Source: Bradyrhizobium sp. CCGUVB1N3 (lineage in GTDB: Bacteria > Pseudomonadota > Alphaproteobacteria > Rhizobiales > Xanthobacteraceae). Taken from it: 64,000 bases of DNA. The notes under the pieces are model-generated. The model did not search any database. It was given only the letters and a program-made list of their open reading frames with translations, and had not been told where the DNA came from. Location of the stretch: contig NZ_JANADR010000001.1 in assembly GCF_024199925.1 (NCBI RefSeq), forward strand, positions 7,567,501-7,631,500, in the 5' to 3' direction. Each line of letters starts with the position of its first letter. Position 1 is the first letter of the stretch. Below are positions 18,447-27,853 of this stretch, piece after piece. A program made the position numbers and the translations under genes.

Positions 18447-19301
18447 ATGGATAGACAAAGGGGTCAACTCTTAAACCAGCTCGATAAGCTTCTTCCGGAG
18501 GGGCTGGTAGTGGATTCCGCTTGGCTCAAGCGACACGGCTACTCAACTCAGCTCCAGCATCTCTATGTGCAACGTGGCTGGCTCGAACAGCCAGCTCGCG
18601 GGGTCTTTCGGCGGCCACGCTATGAGCTGAGCTGGCAGCAGGTGGTGATATCCCTGCAAGGCATCCTGAATTATTCACCGCTCGTGGTGGGTGGACGGAC
18701 GGCGCTCGAATTGCAGGGATACGCCCATTACCTTTCGCAAGCGACGAGCCGCGTTCATCTCTACGGACCGAAAGCGCCACCATCGTGGGTGGACAAGCTG
18801 CCGCTGACGGTCAAATTCATCTACCACAACGATCAGCGGCTGTTCAAAAACGATCCCGTCGCGAAGGGCATAGGCAGCGTCCGCTGGAATGTCGAAACCG
18901 GAAAGATGCTGGACGTCACGGCCTTCCGGGGAGGCGACGTCACTCAACTGAATTGGGGACAATGGGACTGGCCTCTGACCCTGTCTACGCCCGAGCGCGC
19001 CGCTTTCGAACTGCTCGACGAATTGCCCAACAACGAGACCTTTGAACAGGTCGATGCACTGCTCGGTGGCCTTGCCAATCTTCGCCCCGTTCGCTTGCAA
19101 AAGCTCCTGAAAGATTGCGCCAGCGTGAAGGTCAAGCGTCTCTTCTTCTATTTCGCCGATCGTCACAACCATGCCTGGCTCAAACGGCTCAACAAGGAAA
19201 CCGTCGATCTGGGACACGGTAAACGCATGCTCGTCAAAGGTGGGGTTCTCGATCCGACCTATCAGATAACGGTACCGGGGGAGCTTGATGGCGTTCGCTG
19301 A
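18447..19301 (+). CDS. abiEi: AbiEi-like antitoxin / transcriptional regulator
   Basis: A 284-residue protein with the N-terminal winged-helix of AbiEi antitoxins (WLKRHGYSTQLQHLYVQRGW, then GVFRRPRY) followed by the C-terminal domain (VVGGRTALELQGYAHYL, LTLSTPERAAFELLDELPNN). In type IV abortive-infection TA systems this protein represses the operon and counters the AbiEii nucleotidyltransferase. The toxin start overlaps its end by 14 bases, but only its first codons remain. The antitoxin itself is complete. Confidence 0.85.
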   Translation: MDRQRGQLLNQLDKLLPEGLVVDSAWLKRHGYSTQLQHLYVQRGWLEQPARGVFRRPRYELSWQQVVISLQGILNYSPLVVGGRTALELQGYAHYLSQATSRVHLYGPKAPPSWVDKLPLTVKFIYHNDQRLFKNDPVAKGIGSVRWNVETGKMLDVTAFRGGDVTQLNWGQWDWPLTLSTPERAAFELLDELPNNETFEQVDALLGGLANLRPVRLQKLLKDCASVKVKRLFFYFADRHNHAWLKRLNKETVDLGHGKRMLVKGGVLDPTYQITVPGELDGVR

Positions 19302-19344
19302 CATTTACAAGAAGCAGGTCGCGCTGTTACTGCGCGCCCTCCCA
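19288..19344 (+). pseudogene. abiEii: AbiEii-like toxin, only the N-terminus left
   Basis: ATG at 19288 opens MAFADIYKKQVALLLRALP, the usual beginning of AbiEii/AbiGii nucleotidyltransferase toxins, in the expected overlap with abiEi. After about 19 codons the match stops abruptly and the sequence becomes the DUF5372-type gene on the other strand. The whole catalytic part is gone. Confidence 0.65.
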
Positions 19345-19781
19345 TGCCGAACCGCCGGTTGCGCCGAACCGGGTTCGCCGATATCGCCGTCCTGCTTGCC
19401 ATGAGCCTCTCCCCGATTCTGGTCGTGAGAGACTCCGCATGCACCGGAAAGCGGTTCATTCAATGATGATGCCGCGCTCTTGACCACTGAATCGAGAAGC
19501 GACGACAACGCGTTGAGCGCTTCCAGGCTGACAAAGGGCTCTGCCGTCGGGCTGCAACCGCGAGCACATGCCGCGCGGTCGAACATCCAGGATGGGATCT
19601 CCAGAAAACGCTGCGTCACCGATCCATCCAGCGTGCAGCGGAAAACAACGCGGTCCGCCTTGTCGATCACGGCATGGACGAAAACCTCGCGGCCTGCCCA
19701 AGGGTGAAGCCGGTACAGAACCTCACGGCATACGGTCCCGTGGGCGTTCTCAAGCCTTGTTGTACAACGACCGACGTCCAC
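19305..19781 (-). CDS. DUF5372-like small protein associated with recombinases
   Basis: A frame of 158 codons whose core (REVLYRLHPWAGREVFVHAV, FLEIPSWMFDRAACA, FVSLEALNALSSLL) resembles the short uncharacterised proteins found beside mobile-element recombinases in Bradyrhizobium and often labelled DUF5372. No recombinase follows here. The first codons overlap an IS3 fragment on the other strand, so the true start is uncertain. The assignment is from memory of the family pattern. Confidence 0.5.
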   Translation of the reverse strand: MDVGRCTTRLENAHGTVCREVLYRLHPWAGREVFVHAVIDKADRVVFRCTLDGSVTQRFLEIPSWMFDRAACARGCSPTAEPFVSLEALNALSSLLDSVVKSAASSLNEPLSGACGVSHDQNRGEAHGKQDGDIGEPGSAQPAVRHGRARSNSATCFL

Positions 19782-19852
19782 ATTCGAGTCTTGACGACAT
19801 GACCCCGGATCAAGCCTACTTCAACCTTCCGCCGCTCCGCGCGGCGGCCTAA
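19760..19852 (+). pseudogene. IS3-family OrfB C-terminal fragment
   Basis: The 30 codons LYNDRRPHSSLDDMTPDQAY to the stop are the typical end of an IS3-group transposase (YNxxRPHSSL). Nothing of the catalytic domain remains upstream. Confidence 0.75.
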
Positions 19853-19910
19853 CCCCAGCAGAGGCTCCACTTATCGACGCGGAATTTTTGTTCAGACAAC
19901 TGGGACCAGT

Positions 19911-20963
19911 TCAACGAACGCGTGGGCCCTCGATCGTTTCTTGCAACCCGGCCCTGTAAGGTACGCCGTGGATATAAAAATGCGTCGGCTGTCCCGTGCT
20001 CGGCCAGAGGCCCACGGCTTTCAGCTCATCTTCGAGATAACGCGGAAGCGACCTTTCGCGGTGCTCCCATCCCCCGGGAATGAGAGGCCCGATATCCGCG
20101 AGCGGCTGACGGGATGCTCCACCGGCCGAGGATCCGCCAGGATCGTGGACCGGCTGAATAATAACTTGTCTGCCTAGCGGATTGTTTACGGCCGGCTCCC
20201 ACGCTCGGCTATCGAACGATGCCGTGTAGGGCCGAGTGTAAAGAGACAAATTCGTCGGCAACTGCAACGGCCTCGGTAGGAGCCCTGCTCTGTCCAGTGC
20301 TCCGATCAGGACGCCGGGGGCCGGTTGGCGGCCGAGATTGAATTGCGAGGGATCGAATTGCAGGGGAAGGAGATGTCCGAAATCACGCGGCGGCGGCCAA
20401 GCCGGTAGGGCGGCTGCCGGAGCGGATGATTGTTGCGACAGGCTTAAGGAAGACGGCATGCCTTCCCAAAAGTTCGCGAGGTCCCAACTGTCGGCGGGCA
20501 GCTGGCCAGCTTGGTCCGCTTCCTGCCAGAGCTCCTCCGGATCGACATCTTGCAACGGCGAAAGGGCTGCCTGTTCTCCCATCTGCCAGGAGCCGACCGC
20601 GCCCGAAGCACCGTCCCCGAGGTTACTGTTGCCGGACTCACGCGTCATATCCAGGCCGATAGGCGGCGTAGTCGCTGTTCGCTGGTTGGAACGAGCTGCA
20701 TCATCGATGATATGTCCGCCTTCTGCCGTGGAACCGTGATGTGGAGGCCCGCGATCAGCTAATGTGTTTGAGCCACGATACTTACGAAGCGCTTGCAAGG
20801 CGGCTCTCAGGTGGTAGGCACCCGGTGATACCCTGTGGGCGTGATCGACCAGCGAATCGTGATCGAGTGCAGTAATCGTTTGACCTGGCCCGAGAGAATT
20901 CGCCAAGTTACGCAAAGCGCGATTATACCGCCGGGCAGTCCCGCTGAGCCACCCTTGGTGCCT
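19911..20963 (-). pseudogene. Fragment of a repeat-containing effector-like protein
   Basis: From a TTG at 20915, or in-frame codons back to a stop near 20963, the frame encodes about 334 residues rich in Pro, Ser and Gln. The N-terminal part (WLSGTARRYNRALRNLANSL, ITALDHDSLVDHAHRVSPGA, LRAALQALRKYR) resembles one unit of the tandem repeats in large rhizobial C48-type effectors (NopBD/Bel2-5 group). The rest has SSLSLSQ and LPTNLSLY, loosely like EAR-type LxLxL motifs. No protease domain and no tts box are present. It is most likely a truncated effector; the family link is a moderate inference. Confidence 0.4.
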
Positions 20964-21010
20964 AGTCTAGTGGCTCTTCACAGTGATTTTGACTGGTTGG
21001 GTTCGGGCGG

Positions 21011-21310
21011 TCAGATTAACTCCGGCAGAGTTTTGGGATCGACGAGGAGTTCGATACTGCGAGCCGTCCTTGGCAACCTTTTGATAAGGCCTGCTGTCTC
21101 GAGCGATCGTACCATTTGGTGAACCGAAGGCGGGCTGACGCGGAAATATTCCTGCATGTCGGCTTCTGCCGGAGGCCTTCGATGCAGTCTCGTATAGAGG
21201 TGGATGAAGGCGAGGTATTGACCCTGCTTGGGCGTGAAGGTTTTTGCCGAAGGACTCACGCCGGCCATCCGATTCAGTTGTTCGTGCGTGCCTCTCAGGG
21301 AGGCAGCCAT
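21011..21310 (-). CDS. LexA-type winged-helix DNA-binding protein
   Basis: A 99-residue protein; the core (FTPKQGQYLAFIHLYTRLHR, then RPPAEADMQEYFRVSPPSVHQM) is the LexA N-terminal DNA-binding fold, without the LexA protease domain. The start may be at 21310 or at the internal Met of MAGVSPSAK. It is divergent from and touches the start of the IS630 transposase. Such short LexA-like proteins often lie next to insertion sequences in Bradyrhizobium. Confidence 0.65.
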   Translation of the reverse strand: MAASLRGTHEQLNRMAGVSPSAKTFTPKQGQYLAFIHLYTRLHRRPPAEADMQEYFRVSPPSVHQMVRSLETAGLIKRLPRTARSIELLVDPKTLPELI

Positions 21311-21857
21311 GAATGTACGCTATCGGATCGAACTCAGCCAAGTCGAGCGCGGCGAACTCAAGGCGCTGCTCACCGGCGGCAAGCATGCGGCCCGCAAGCT
21401 CAAGCGCGCCCAGATTTTGCTGGCTGCCGATGCCGGGGCCGGTGACGAGGAGATCGCCAGGAGCGTCGGCGTGGGCGGCTCGACCGTGTACCGGACCAAG
21501 CGCCGCTTCGTTGAAGGCAATCTGGAACGGGCGCTGAGCGAGGAGCTGCGGCCCGGGGCGGAACGCAAGCTCACGGGCAAGGAAGAAGCTCTGCTGGTGG
21601 CGACCGCCTGTGCGGCCCCTCCAAGGGGGCGTACCCGCTGGACGCTCGATCTGCTGGCGGGTGCACTCGTCAAGCTCACCGAGCACAAAAGCCTGTCGCG
21701 CGAGACGGTCCGGCGACGTCTGGCGGAGAATGATCTCAAACCCTGGCGCAAGGACATGTGGTGCATTCCGCAGGTCGATGGTGAGTTCGTCGCCCGAATG
21801 GAGGACGTGCTCGATCTCTATGCCGAGGCACCCGATCCGGGCAGGCCGGTGGTTTGC
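21309..21857 (+). pseudogene. IS630-family transposase, 5' half
   Basis: Starts MNVRYRIELSQVERGELKAL and has the HTH region typical of IS630 (AGAGDEEIARSVGVGGSTVY). It breaks after DPGRPVVC, just before the first catalytic Asp. The next expected residues (FDESPVQLIGEVRQP) are found at 23604, so about 1.75 kb was inserted at this point. Confidence 0.85.
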
Positions 21858-22083
21858 TCACATGGGGATTGAGTGTGTCAAGGTGGTTGGTCAGCTCTTT
21901 GTTCGATGGCAGGCCAGCTCTTCGTCCCGACCTTGGAGCTTTGGAGATGGCGCGCGCAGATCAGCGATCAATTGTGGGGTTCGGTGACATCGTTTCACTT
22001 TCTTGCTTTTGTTTTTGACTGTGGGATTGTGGGCAGCGCGGTAGCGCTGTCCGTCAAATCCACACGCCCCTCGATGCTTCGCG

Positions 22084-23026
22084 TGAAGATGCGCCTTGGC
22101 TGGATCAGGCTTTACGAGGCAACGGGCGACGCTCGTCTGTCGACGCTGCGGCATTTCGCGTCCGACCTTGCGCAAATGGTTGCGCCGTTTCCAGGAAGCC
22201 GGCGAGGTTGGGCTGGTCGAGCGCAGCCGCCGGCCGCTGCGCCAGGCGAAGCAGAAGGTCTTCGAGCCCGAGGAGTCGTTGATCCTGTCGCTGCGGCGTG
22301 AGCGCAAGCTCGGGATCAAACAATTGCGCAACGAACTGATCCGCTACCACGACGTTGCACTCTCGCTCGACACGCTGCATCGCGTGTTGTGTCGCCACGG
22401 TGAGCAGGTACTGAAGCGGCCGTGCCGCAAGATGAAGGGCACAAAGCGCTACACGCGGCCAGTTCCTGGCGACCGGGTGCAGATGGACGTCTGCAAGATC
22501 GCGCCGGGCGTTAGTATACGGCGATTGACGATTGCTCCCGCTACAAGGTGCTGGGCGTTTATCGCCGACGCACAGCGGCCAACACGCTGGACTTCCTGGA
22601 ACGCCTCATTGAGGAGACGCCGTTTCCGATTCAGCGCATCCAGACCGATCGCGGCCGCGAGTTCTTTGCCGAGGCTGTGCAGCAAACGCTGATGGACTGG
22701 GCGATAAAGTTCCGTCCCATAAAGCCGCGCTCACCGCATCTGAATGGCAAAGTCGAACGGACTCAAAGGGCAGACCTCGAGGAGTTCTGGTCAACGGTCG
22801 ATCCGAAGGCCGCCGACATCGAGGATCGGATTGCCGAATGGCAACATCATTGGAATTGGCGCCGCCCGCATACCGCACTCGGCGGTGGCACGCCGGTCGA
22901 TCGCGTCTGCGACCTGACGAACATCACCCCGTTCACAGACCAGGTGGAATCCCGCTTCGACCCTACAAAAGAGCGGATCAGAATCCCAGACTATCGCTTT
23001 GATCAGGCGTTCGCTGCGCTGAAATG
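22084..23026 (+). pseudogene. IS481-family transposase, frameshifted
   Basis: Three frame segments together give an IS481 transposase: MRLGWIRLYEATGDA, then CRRCGISRPTLRKWLRRFQE through KIAPGV, then YKVLGVYRRRTAANTLDFLE to the end. DDE landmarks include IQTDRGREFF and PHLNGKVERTQ. Two small deletions (near 22132 and 22512) break the frame. It lies inside the insertion that splits the IS630 gene. Confidence 0.8.
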
Positions 23027-23034
23027 ATGTGACC

Positions 23035-23557
23035 GCCGCTCACGGCAAATCCGGCGGCGGTCCTCTTCTTCCGGAGAGGGAGCAACGACCATCGCACAGA
23101 CCCGCGGCTCGCCGCGCTTGTAGGCCAAAAGCGCCCGCAGCAGCGTCTCGCCATCCAGCCTGTCCGTCTTGGCCCGCCTGCGTCGGCGCGAAGTCGCGAT
23201 CGAGGCCGGATCCACCACGTGGCTCTCGATGCCCTCCTGCTGCAGACTGCGGTGAAGCCAGAACCCATCCAGCCCCGCCTCCTGGATCGTGATGATCGGA
23301 TAGCTCTCACCCGTTCGCGCCTGCGCCTTGCGCTTTAGCTCTGCGAACAGCTTCAAGAGTTCCGCAATATCGCCGGCCTTCACGCTGTGTTTGGACATCT
23401 TCTCGCCCTTGCCGGGCGACAGCGAGGTAACCAGCCAAGTCGAACGGCTCAGTTCCATCGACACAAAAATTGCGCCAAACTGCGTGCGGATAGCGGCCGG
23501 TCCGTCGGAATGATGATCGAGCAACATCGTCGTCTCCAGGTTGAATGGATTCAGCAA
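23035..23557 (-). pseudogene. IS110-family transposase, N-terminal part
   Basis: FVSMELSRSTWLVTS, ITIQEAGLDGFWLHR, and KTDRLDGETLLRALLAYKRG are the DEDD-domain pattern of IS110 transposases. The frame is lost after EEDRRRICRERR, next to the end of the IS481 copy, so the C-terminal Ser domain is missing. Confidence 0.8.
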
Positions 23558-23603
23558 CCTCAGTCTGGCCTCAGACCTCGTCGCTATCCACTCCCCATGG
23601 AAT

Positions 23604-24156
23604 CTTCGACGAAAGCCCCGTGCAGCTCATCGGCGAGGTCCGTCAGCCAATTCCGCCAAGGCCCGGCCGGCCCGAACGTTACGATTACGAATACCATCGC
23701 AATGGGACGGTCAATCTGTTCGTTCTCCTCGACGTGCATCGCCCCTGGCGGAAGGTCAAGCTCACCGAGCGCCGAACGGCAAAAGACTATGCCCAATGCA
23801 TGCGCGACCTCGTCGACATCCATTATCCCGATGCCGAGATCATCCGTGTCGTGCAGGATAATCTATCGACCCACTCCGCCGGCGCCCTGTATCAAACCTT
23901 CCCGCCCGCCGAAGCACGGCGCATCCTGCGGCGGATCGAGTTCCACTACACCCCCAAGCACGCGAGCTGGCTCAATATGGTTGAGATCGAAATCGGCGTC
24001 CTGCGGGGACAGTGCCTCGACCGCAGGATCGACAACACCATCCGCACGGCCGAGGATCGCGAGCTCAAGGCGCGGTACAAAGTCGACGAGATTGAGTCGA
24101 CGACGCTTGAGGGCGCGTTGGGGGCGCTCAAGCTCACCCGCAAATATACAATGTGA
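23604..24156 (+). pseudogene. IS630-family transposase, 3' half
   Basis: Begins FDESPVQLIGEVRQPIPPRP with the first catalytic Asp, continues VQDNLSTHSAGALYQ with the second and HYTPKHASWLNMVEIEIGV with the Glu, and ends LTRKYTM. It is the exact continuation of the 5' half at 21309-21857. Confidence 0.85.
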
Positions 24157-24224
24157 GCTGCCGCGGTCCGCTTTTTTTGACCCGCTACCTCGCAACGAAT
24201 GGAGCCCGGGCGTGGCGAATGCCT

Positions 24225-24426
24225 TCACTGCCTGCCACGCCCGACTAACTCGACCAGTGCGCCGATTGCGAACATGAAGCCAAACAAAAGGAACCCAGCC
24301 AGCGCTCCCACAAGAACGCCGTCGCCGCGCAGAAAGCCCCATCCCGTTCCGACCGCGCCGAAGATGCCGCCAACTTTGACCAGGTCAGGAAGATCCGCCT
24401 TGGTCTATTTGGCTCTGCTCATGTGA
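24225..24426 (-). pseudogene. Small membrane protein, probably broken start
   Basis: The minus strand encodes about 60 residues with two hydrophobic stretches (GGIFGAVGTGWGFLRGDGVL and ALAGFLLFGFMFAIGALVEL) ending VGRGRQ. An in-frame TAG sits six codons after the only upstream ATG, so as written the protein would need a non-ATG start. Family unknown. Confidence 0.3.
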
Positions 24427-24689
24427 ATCTGCCCCCGGTCGATCCCTCAGGATATCCAAAGCTGTTGACCTGCGCGACGATCGGAATCACCTCAGCGATC
24501 GTCTGCCGGCCGGCCCTCTTCCTTTAGCCGCCGCCACCGAAGCGGCTCGCGTGAAGAACTGCCGCCGTGATGTAGCCGCGGCGGTCCCTTGCGTGGTAAA
24601 TACGCTACCAGCGTTGGTCATTTGAAAGCCCTTTCAAGTGATCGATGTTAGAGCCGGAGCGAGGTGCCCGCCTTGCCCCGGCTTGCTTT

Positions 24690-24732
24690 CATGATATCAT
24701 GACATATGCGCAAATCAACTCGTGATATCACG
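24690..24732 (+). promoter_or_regulatory. Twin palindromic operator of the RHH gene
   Basis: Two perfect 12-bp palindromes with the same TGATATCA core: CATGATATCATG (24690-24701) and CGTGATATCACG (24721-24732), 31 bp (three helical turns) centre to centre, one just before and one just inside the small gene. This is the layout expected for autoregulation by a dimeric RHH protein. Confidence 0.6.
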
Positions 24733-24903
24733 AAATTAGCAAAGAAGAGACCTTCCGAAGCCGGCGAGGCGGTGCTGGTGCGGCTGCAGCCAGAACTGGC
24801 AAAGCCGCTGGATGATTGGCGCCGAGTTCAGGACGATCTTCCCGGACGGCCTGAGGCGATCCGGCGGCTCGTCGATATCGGGCTGAAGGCGAAGGCGAAA
24901 TAA
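24706..24903 (+). CDS. Ribbon-helix-helix-like small regulator
   Basis: A 65-residue basic protein: VLVRLQPELAKPLDDWRRVQ looks like the beta-strand and first helix, and GRPEAIRRLVDIGLKAKAK like the second helix of an RHH DNA-binding domain. It starts between two palindromes that are plausible binding sites. No toxin partner is evident; the next gene encodes a small secreted protein. Confidence 0.65.
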   Translation: MRKSTRDITKLAKKRPSEAGEAVLVRLQPELAKPLDDWRRVQDDLPGRPEAIRRLVDIGLKAKAK

Positions 24904-24919
24904 TCTCTGGGGACGGACC

Positions 24920-25165
24920 ATGAAGCCGCTAATCGGACTTGTCGCGCTACTGCTTACGACCAGCGCGTTCGCTCAAACTGCTCCGCCGAGAGCCGCTAAG
25001 AGGCCGCCAGTTCAGGCAAAGCAGCAAGCCCCGATGGGTTGCAAGTTGGTTGGCACGGTCAGGGGCACTAAGCTTTGGGCGGGCGACTGTACTGCTGCGC
25101 CGGAAGCTCCGCTGCCCGCATCACCGGCTGAACCGCCCAGCGACGCCCCCGCAGAGAAGCAGTGA
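24920..25165 (+). CDS. Small secreted Pro/Ala-rich protein
   Basis: An 81-residue product with a standard signal peptide (IGLVALLLTTSAFA, cut before QTAPP). The mature part has two Cys (MGCKLVGTVRGTKLWAGDC) framed by Pro/Ala-rich segments. Similar small periplasmic proteins are common in Bradyrhizobium; function unknown. It starts 16 bp after the RHH gene, with GGGGACGGACC before the ATG. Confidence 0.6.
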   Translation: MKPLIGLVALLLTTSAFAQTAPPRAAKRPPVQAKQQAPMGCKLVGTVRGTKLWAGDCTAAPEAPLPASPAEPPSDAPAEKQ

Positions 25166-25329
25166 TTGGCATCGTCTGCTCGCTGGTGCTGCCCATTGTG
25201 GTGGGGATACCCAAAGATCGTTTCCCGGTTGCCATTTTTTCCCAATATGGTGGCGTTGCGCTCGGGTGGGCGCTCCAAGAGCGAGCGGCTCCGTCGCCAG
25301 CCCCGCCGTCTGCTTTGCACGCGCTGTAA
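25162..25329 (+). CDS. Putative small membrane protein
   Basis: GTG at 25162 overlaps the stop of the previous gene (GTGA), giving a 55-residue product with one hydrophobic segment (IGIVCSLVLPIVVGIP). The coupling and hydrophobicity are the only support. Confidence 0.4.
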   Translation: MIGIVCSLVLPIVVGIPKDRFPVAIFSQYGGVALGWALQERAAPSPAPPSALHAL

Positions 25330-25442
25330 GGTGGCTGGCGGCGAGGACCGTCAATGGATTTGCCAGAACGCCTATTGATTGGGTTGTTTCTATGCGCGGT
25401 CGTTTCCGCGCTTTGGATGGTTGGCTAGGAGGTAACGCGCCG

Positions 25443-25673
25443 ATGTCCGATCGAGAAATCGAGCATGAAACCGCCGTGAAGCAACTCCTAAGGAAGGCAG
25501 CAAGGCGAAGGCGTCCAAGTCAGCTCTACTCAATCGTCCCGCACGGCCAAGAGACTGATGCAAACCGTGAGTTCGCATCGCGTCGCGAGCCGAACGGCCT
25601 CGTATGGTTTTTCTTGTTCTTGCCAGCGTTTGTGATTGCCTACGCAATTTGTGTGAAGATGGGCGCGATTTAG
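25443..25673 (+). CDS. Small single-pass membrane protein
   Basis: A 76-residue protein (MSDREIEHETAVKQLLRKAA...) with a C-terminal membrane span (GLVWFFLFLPAFVIAYAICV). The start is set by a strong ribosome binding site AGGAGG nine bases upstream; the open frame itself extends further 5'. It probably belongs to the same small-gene cluster. Function unknown. Confidence 0.55.
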   Translation: MSDREIEHETAVKQLLRKAARRRRPSQLYSIVPHGQETDANREFASRREPNGLVWFFLFLPAFVIAYAICVKMGAI

Positions 25674-25929
25674 GATGACCATCCCGCCGGCTTGTGGGTT
25701 TTCGGCGAACGAAATGAGCCGGGTAAATGTCTAGCTCGGGCGAAATTCAGGATCACAGCCGTCGTTTATTCCAGAAGCTAGTCGCGGCTGGCCGCCCATG
25801 CGTCGGGAACGCTGCGGGCACAGAAGCTGCCCCAGGAATAGACCGTCCATTTCTGCAGCGGTTTGGCGATAAGGCGGCCCAGCCGAGAAGGTCGCTGAGG
25901 TCGCGCTCCCCTTTTCCGGGAGGCGCCGC

Positions 25930-26646
25930 ATGACAGCCTTCGCCACATTCCTCGGCGAGAAGGTGGAGCGTTACATCGAGCTGCGCCACCCCCTCGGCTA
26001 CACCTTCAACAAGCAAGCCGCACGCTGCGGGCTTTCGTTCGCTACGTCGGGCGCTCTCGGTGGGATGCGCCCGCCACCCGGACAATGGCGCTGGACTTCG
26101 TCCTGTCGTTCGGCGGCGCCGGCAACAGTCGCGCCGTTCGTCACGGCGTGCTCCGCCGATATTACGAGTACCTCGCCGTCCACGCCCCCCGGGACAGAGG
26201 TCTTGGAGTGCAGAGCCTTCCCTAGGTCCAGGGCGATTCCGCCGCCGCGCATCCTAAGCGAGGCTGAGCTGGCGTCGCTTGTCGACGCATGCAGCTTCAT
26301 TTCGCCCAGGATCCCTCTCAGGGGCCGCACGATGGCGATGCTGATCGGACTATTGGCCAGCACGGGCGAAGTGGTCAGGCTTGGTCGCGGCGACGTCGAT
26401 CTGACCAACGGGGTCGTCCTCGTCCGCAAGACCAAGTTCCGTAAAGACCGCCTGGTTCCTGTTCACCCCACGACCCAGGCAGCCCTTCGTCGATACGCCC
26501 GTGAGCGCGACGCCGTGTTTTCCAGGCCCAAAGACGAGGCCTTCTTTCTCAGCTCGCGAAGCTGCCGTCTGTCAGCGGCCGGCCTGCAAAGCAACCTCGC
26601 GAAGGCCCGCAAGCTCATGAAAATCATTGAAAAGCGATCAATCTAA
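25930..26646 (+). pseudogene. Tyrosine recombinase (integrase) fragment
   Basis: The N-terminal SAM-like part (FLGEKVERYIELRHPLGYTF) and the core start (PPPRILSEAELASLVDAC, AMLIGLLASTGEVVRLGRGD) are in one frame, but the piece between (FVRYVGRSRWDAPATRTMAL-like) is in another, so two frameshifts are present. The C-terminal His-x-x-Arg and the Tyr nucleophile are missing after about residue 235. The gene is a relic of an integrative element. Confidence 0.75.
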
Positions 26647-26681
26647 GCGTTTAGATTGTAAGAACTGGGTGGGGCTCGCTG

Positions 26682-27137
26682 ATGGCGAAGAATCCGAGAC
26701 AAGTCCTTCAGGACATTAGAAAAACGCTCAATGGAGCGCCTGATGCAGGCACGCTGCGCGACATCCGGGCCACACTGGACGAGCCTGGGTTTCTTGCCGA
26801 AATGGCTGAGTTTCTCAGGGGAGCCAATGATCCGGATACCAAGGCCGAGATATTGAGCGATCTGATCGCAATTTCCCGCCACTGCACCGACAAGGGCGCC
26901 GAACGAAAGAATCAACTTACGAACGTCAGATATGGTATTGGAGGTGGAACAGCGCTCGCAGCCTCGGGCTTGATTGGTTTGGCAGCAGGCGCGCCTATCT
27001 TATTGCTGGCGGTATTTTCGGGTGTCTGGATTGCCGGGATTGCGGTACGGGCAACCGGGACATTGAGCGAGGAAGAGCAAATCTACACTGATATTGGCGC
27101 ACGAACGGCGAAGATGCGGGAGAAGTTCGATGTATGA
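26682..27137 (+). CDS. Membrane protein of unknown function
   Basis: A 151-residue protein with a soluble N-terminal helical part (residues 1-85) and two close hydrophobic stretches (GGGTALAASGLIGLAAGAPI, LLLAVFSGVWIAGIAV). It overlaps the next gene by eight bases, so the two form an operon. No family recognised. Confidence 0.6.
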   Translation: MAKNPRQVLQDIRKTLNGAPDAGTLRDIRATLDEPGFLAEMAEFLRGANDPDTKAEILSDLIAISRHCTDKGAERKNQLTNVRYGIGGGTALAASGLIGLAAGAPILLLAVFSGVWIAGIAVRATGTLSEEEQIYTDIGARTAKMREKFDV

Positions 27138-27366
27138 AGTTCAGAGGTGGCTTTACGACGGGTCGATTAGTAGCGTCCTGTCGATATTTGCGGCTCTGCT
27201 CAGCGTCGCCGCCGCTGCTTACGTCACGTTCATTCTCAAACGACTCACCAAAAGAGATTCATCCGCCCGGGAAAAATTGCGTTCGGAGATGGACGAATGG
27301 ATGTCGAACGTGCGGCAAAGCTATGCAAAAAATATCCCTCTAGGCGGACCAAAGACCAGAGGCTGA
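27130..27366 (+). CDS. Small single-pass membrane protein
   Basis: Starting at the ATG at 27130 (MYEVQRWLYDGSISSVLSIF), this 78-residue protein has one N-terminal transmembrane segment and a charged tail (RLTKRDSSAREKLRSEMDEW). The start inside the upstream gene suggests translational coupling. Function unknown. Confidence 0.55.
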   Translation: MYEVQRWLYDGSISSVLSIFAALLSVAAAAYVTFILKRLTKRDSSAREKLRSEMDEWMSNVRQSYAKNIPLGGPKTRG

Positions 27367-27853
27367 AGATCGCCACGATTGGCGTGGGGCCGCCGGATGA
27401 TCATCCCGGCGACCTTTTAATTTTACGGTAATCTTCTCGCGCCTTAAATGCGCGATAGCACAGATCATCACTTATGAAGCCATCGACTGTGTGGGCAAGC
27501 CGTTCCCGAAGTTCTTCCCCTGTCCTGATCCGCAGCACTGGGCTGATCAATCAAGGGTTTCATCAACGCGGGCCGCGTGGCTTGCTTTAAGAGAAGGGTT
27601 GTTGAGGCAGTAGTTCCTCCTCGGGAGAAAAGGAGGGGCCTCGGACGGCAGGTCACCTTGATATTCTGGTGACAGTTAAGCGGCGTGAGACACCACTCGA
27701 TCAAAGGCAACGAGGGAAGTGCGCGCACCTTTCAAAGCGCGGCGAACGCGACGGCGGACACGAGCCGTCGGCGCGCTTCTGATAACATCCCGTAATCATC
27801 AATTCTGACGTCGTCCCGTGACGAACTCTACTCGGCCCGCTCCGACGCAGCCC
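27367..27853. other. No recognisable gene
   Basis: Open frames are short and carry no motif; the stretch looks like decayed sequence between the small operon and the IHF gene. Confidence 0.4.

Noticed and set aside
21891..21930. GTCAGCTCTTTGTTCG as another tts box
   Set aside because: It is inside mobile-element debris with no effector-like gene following, and the second half does not fit.
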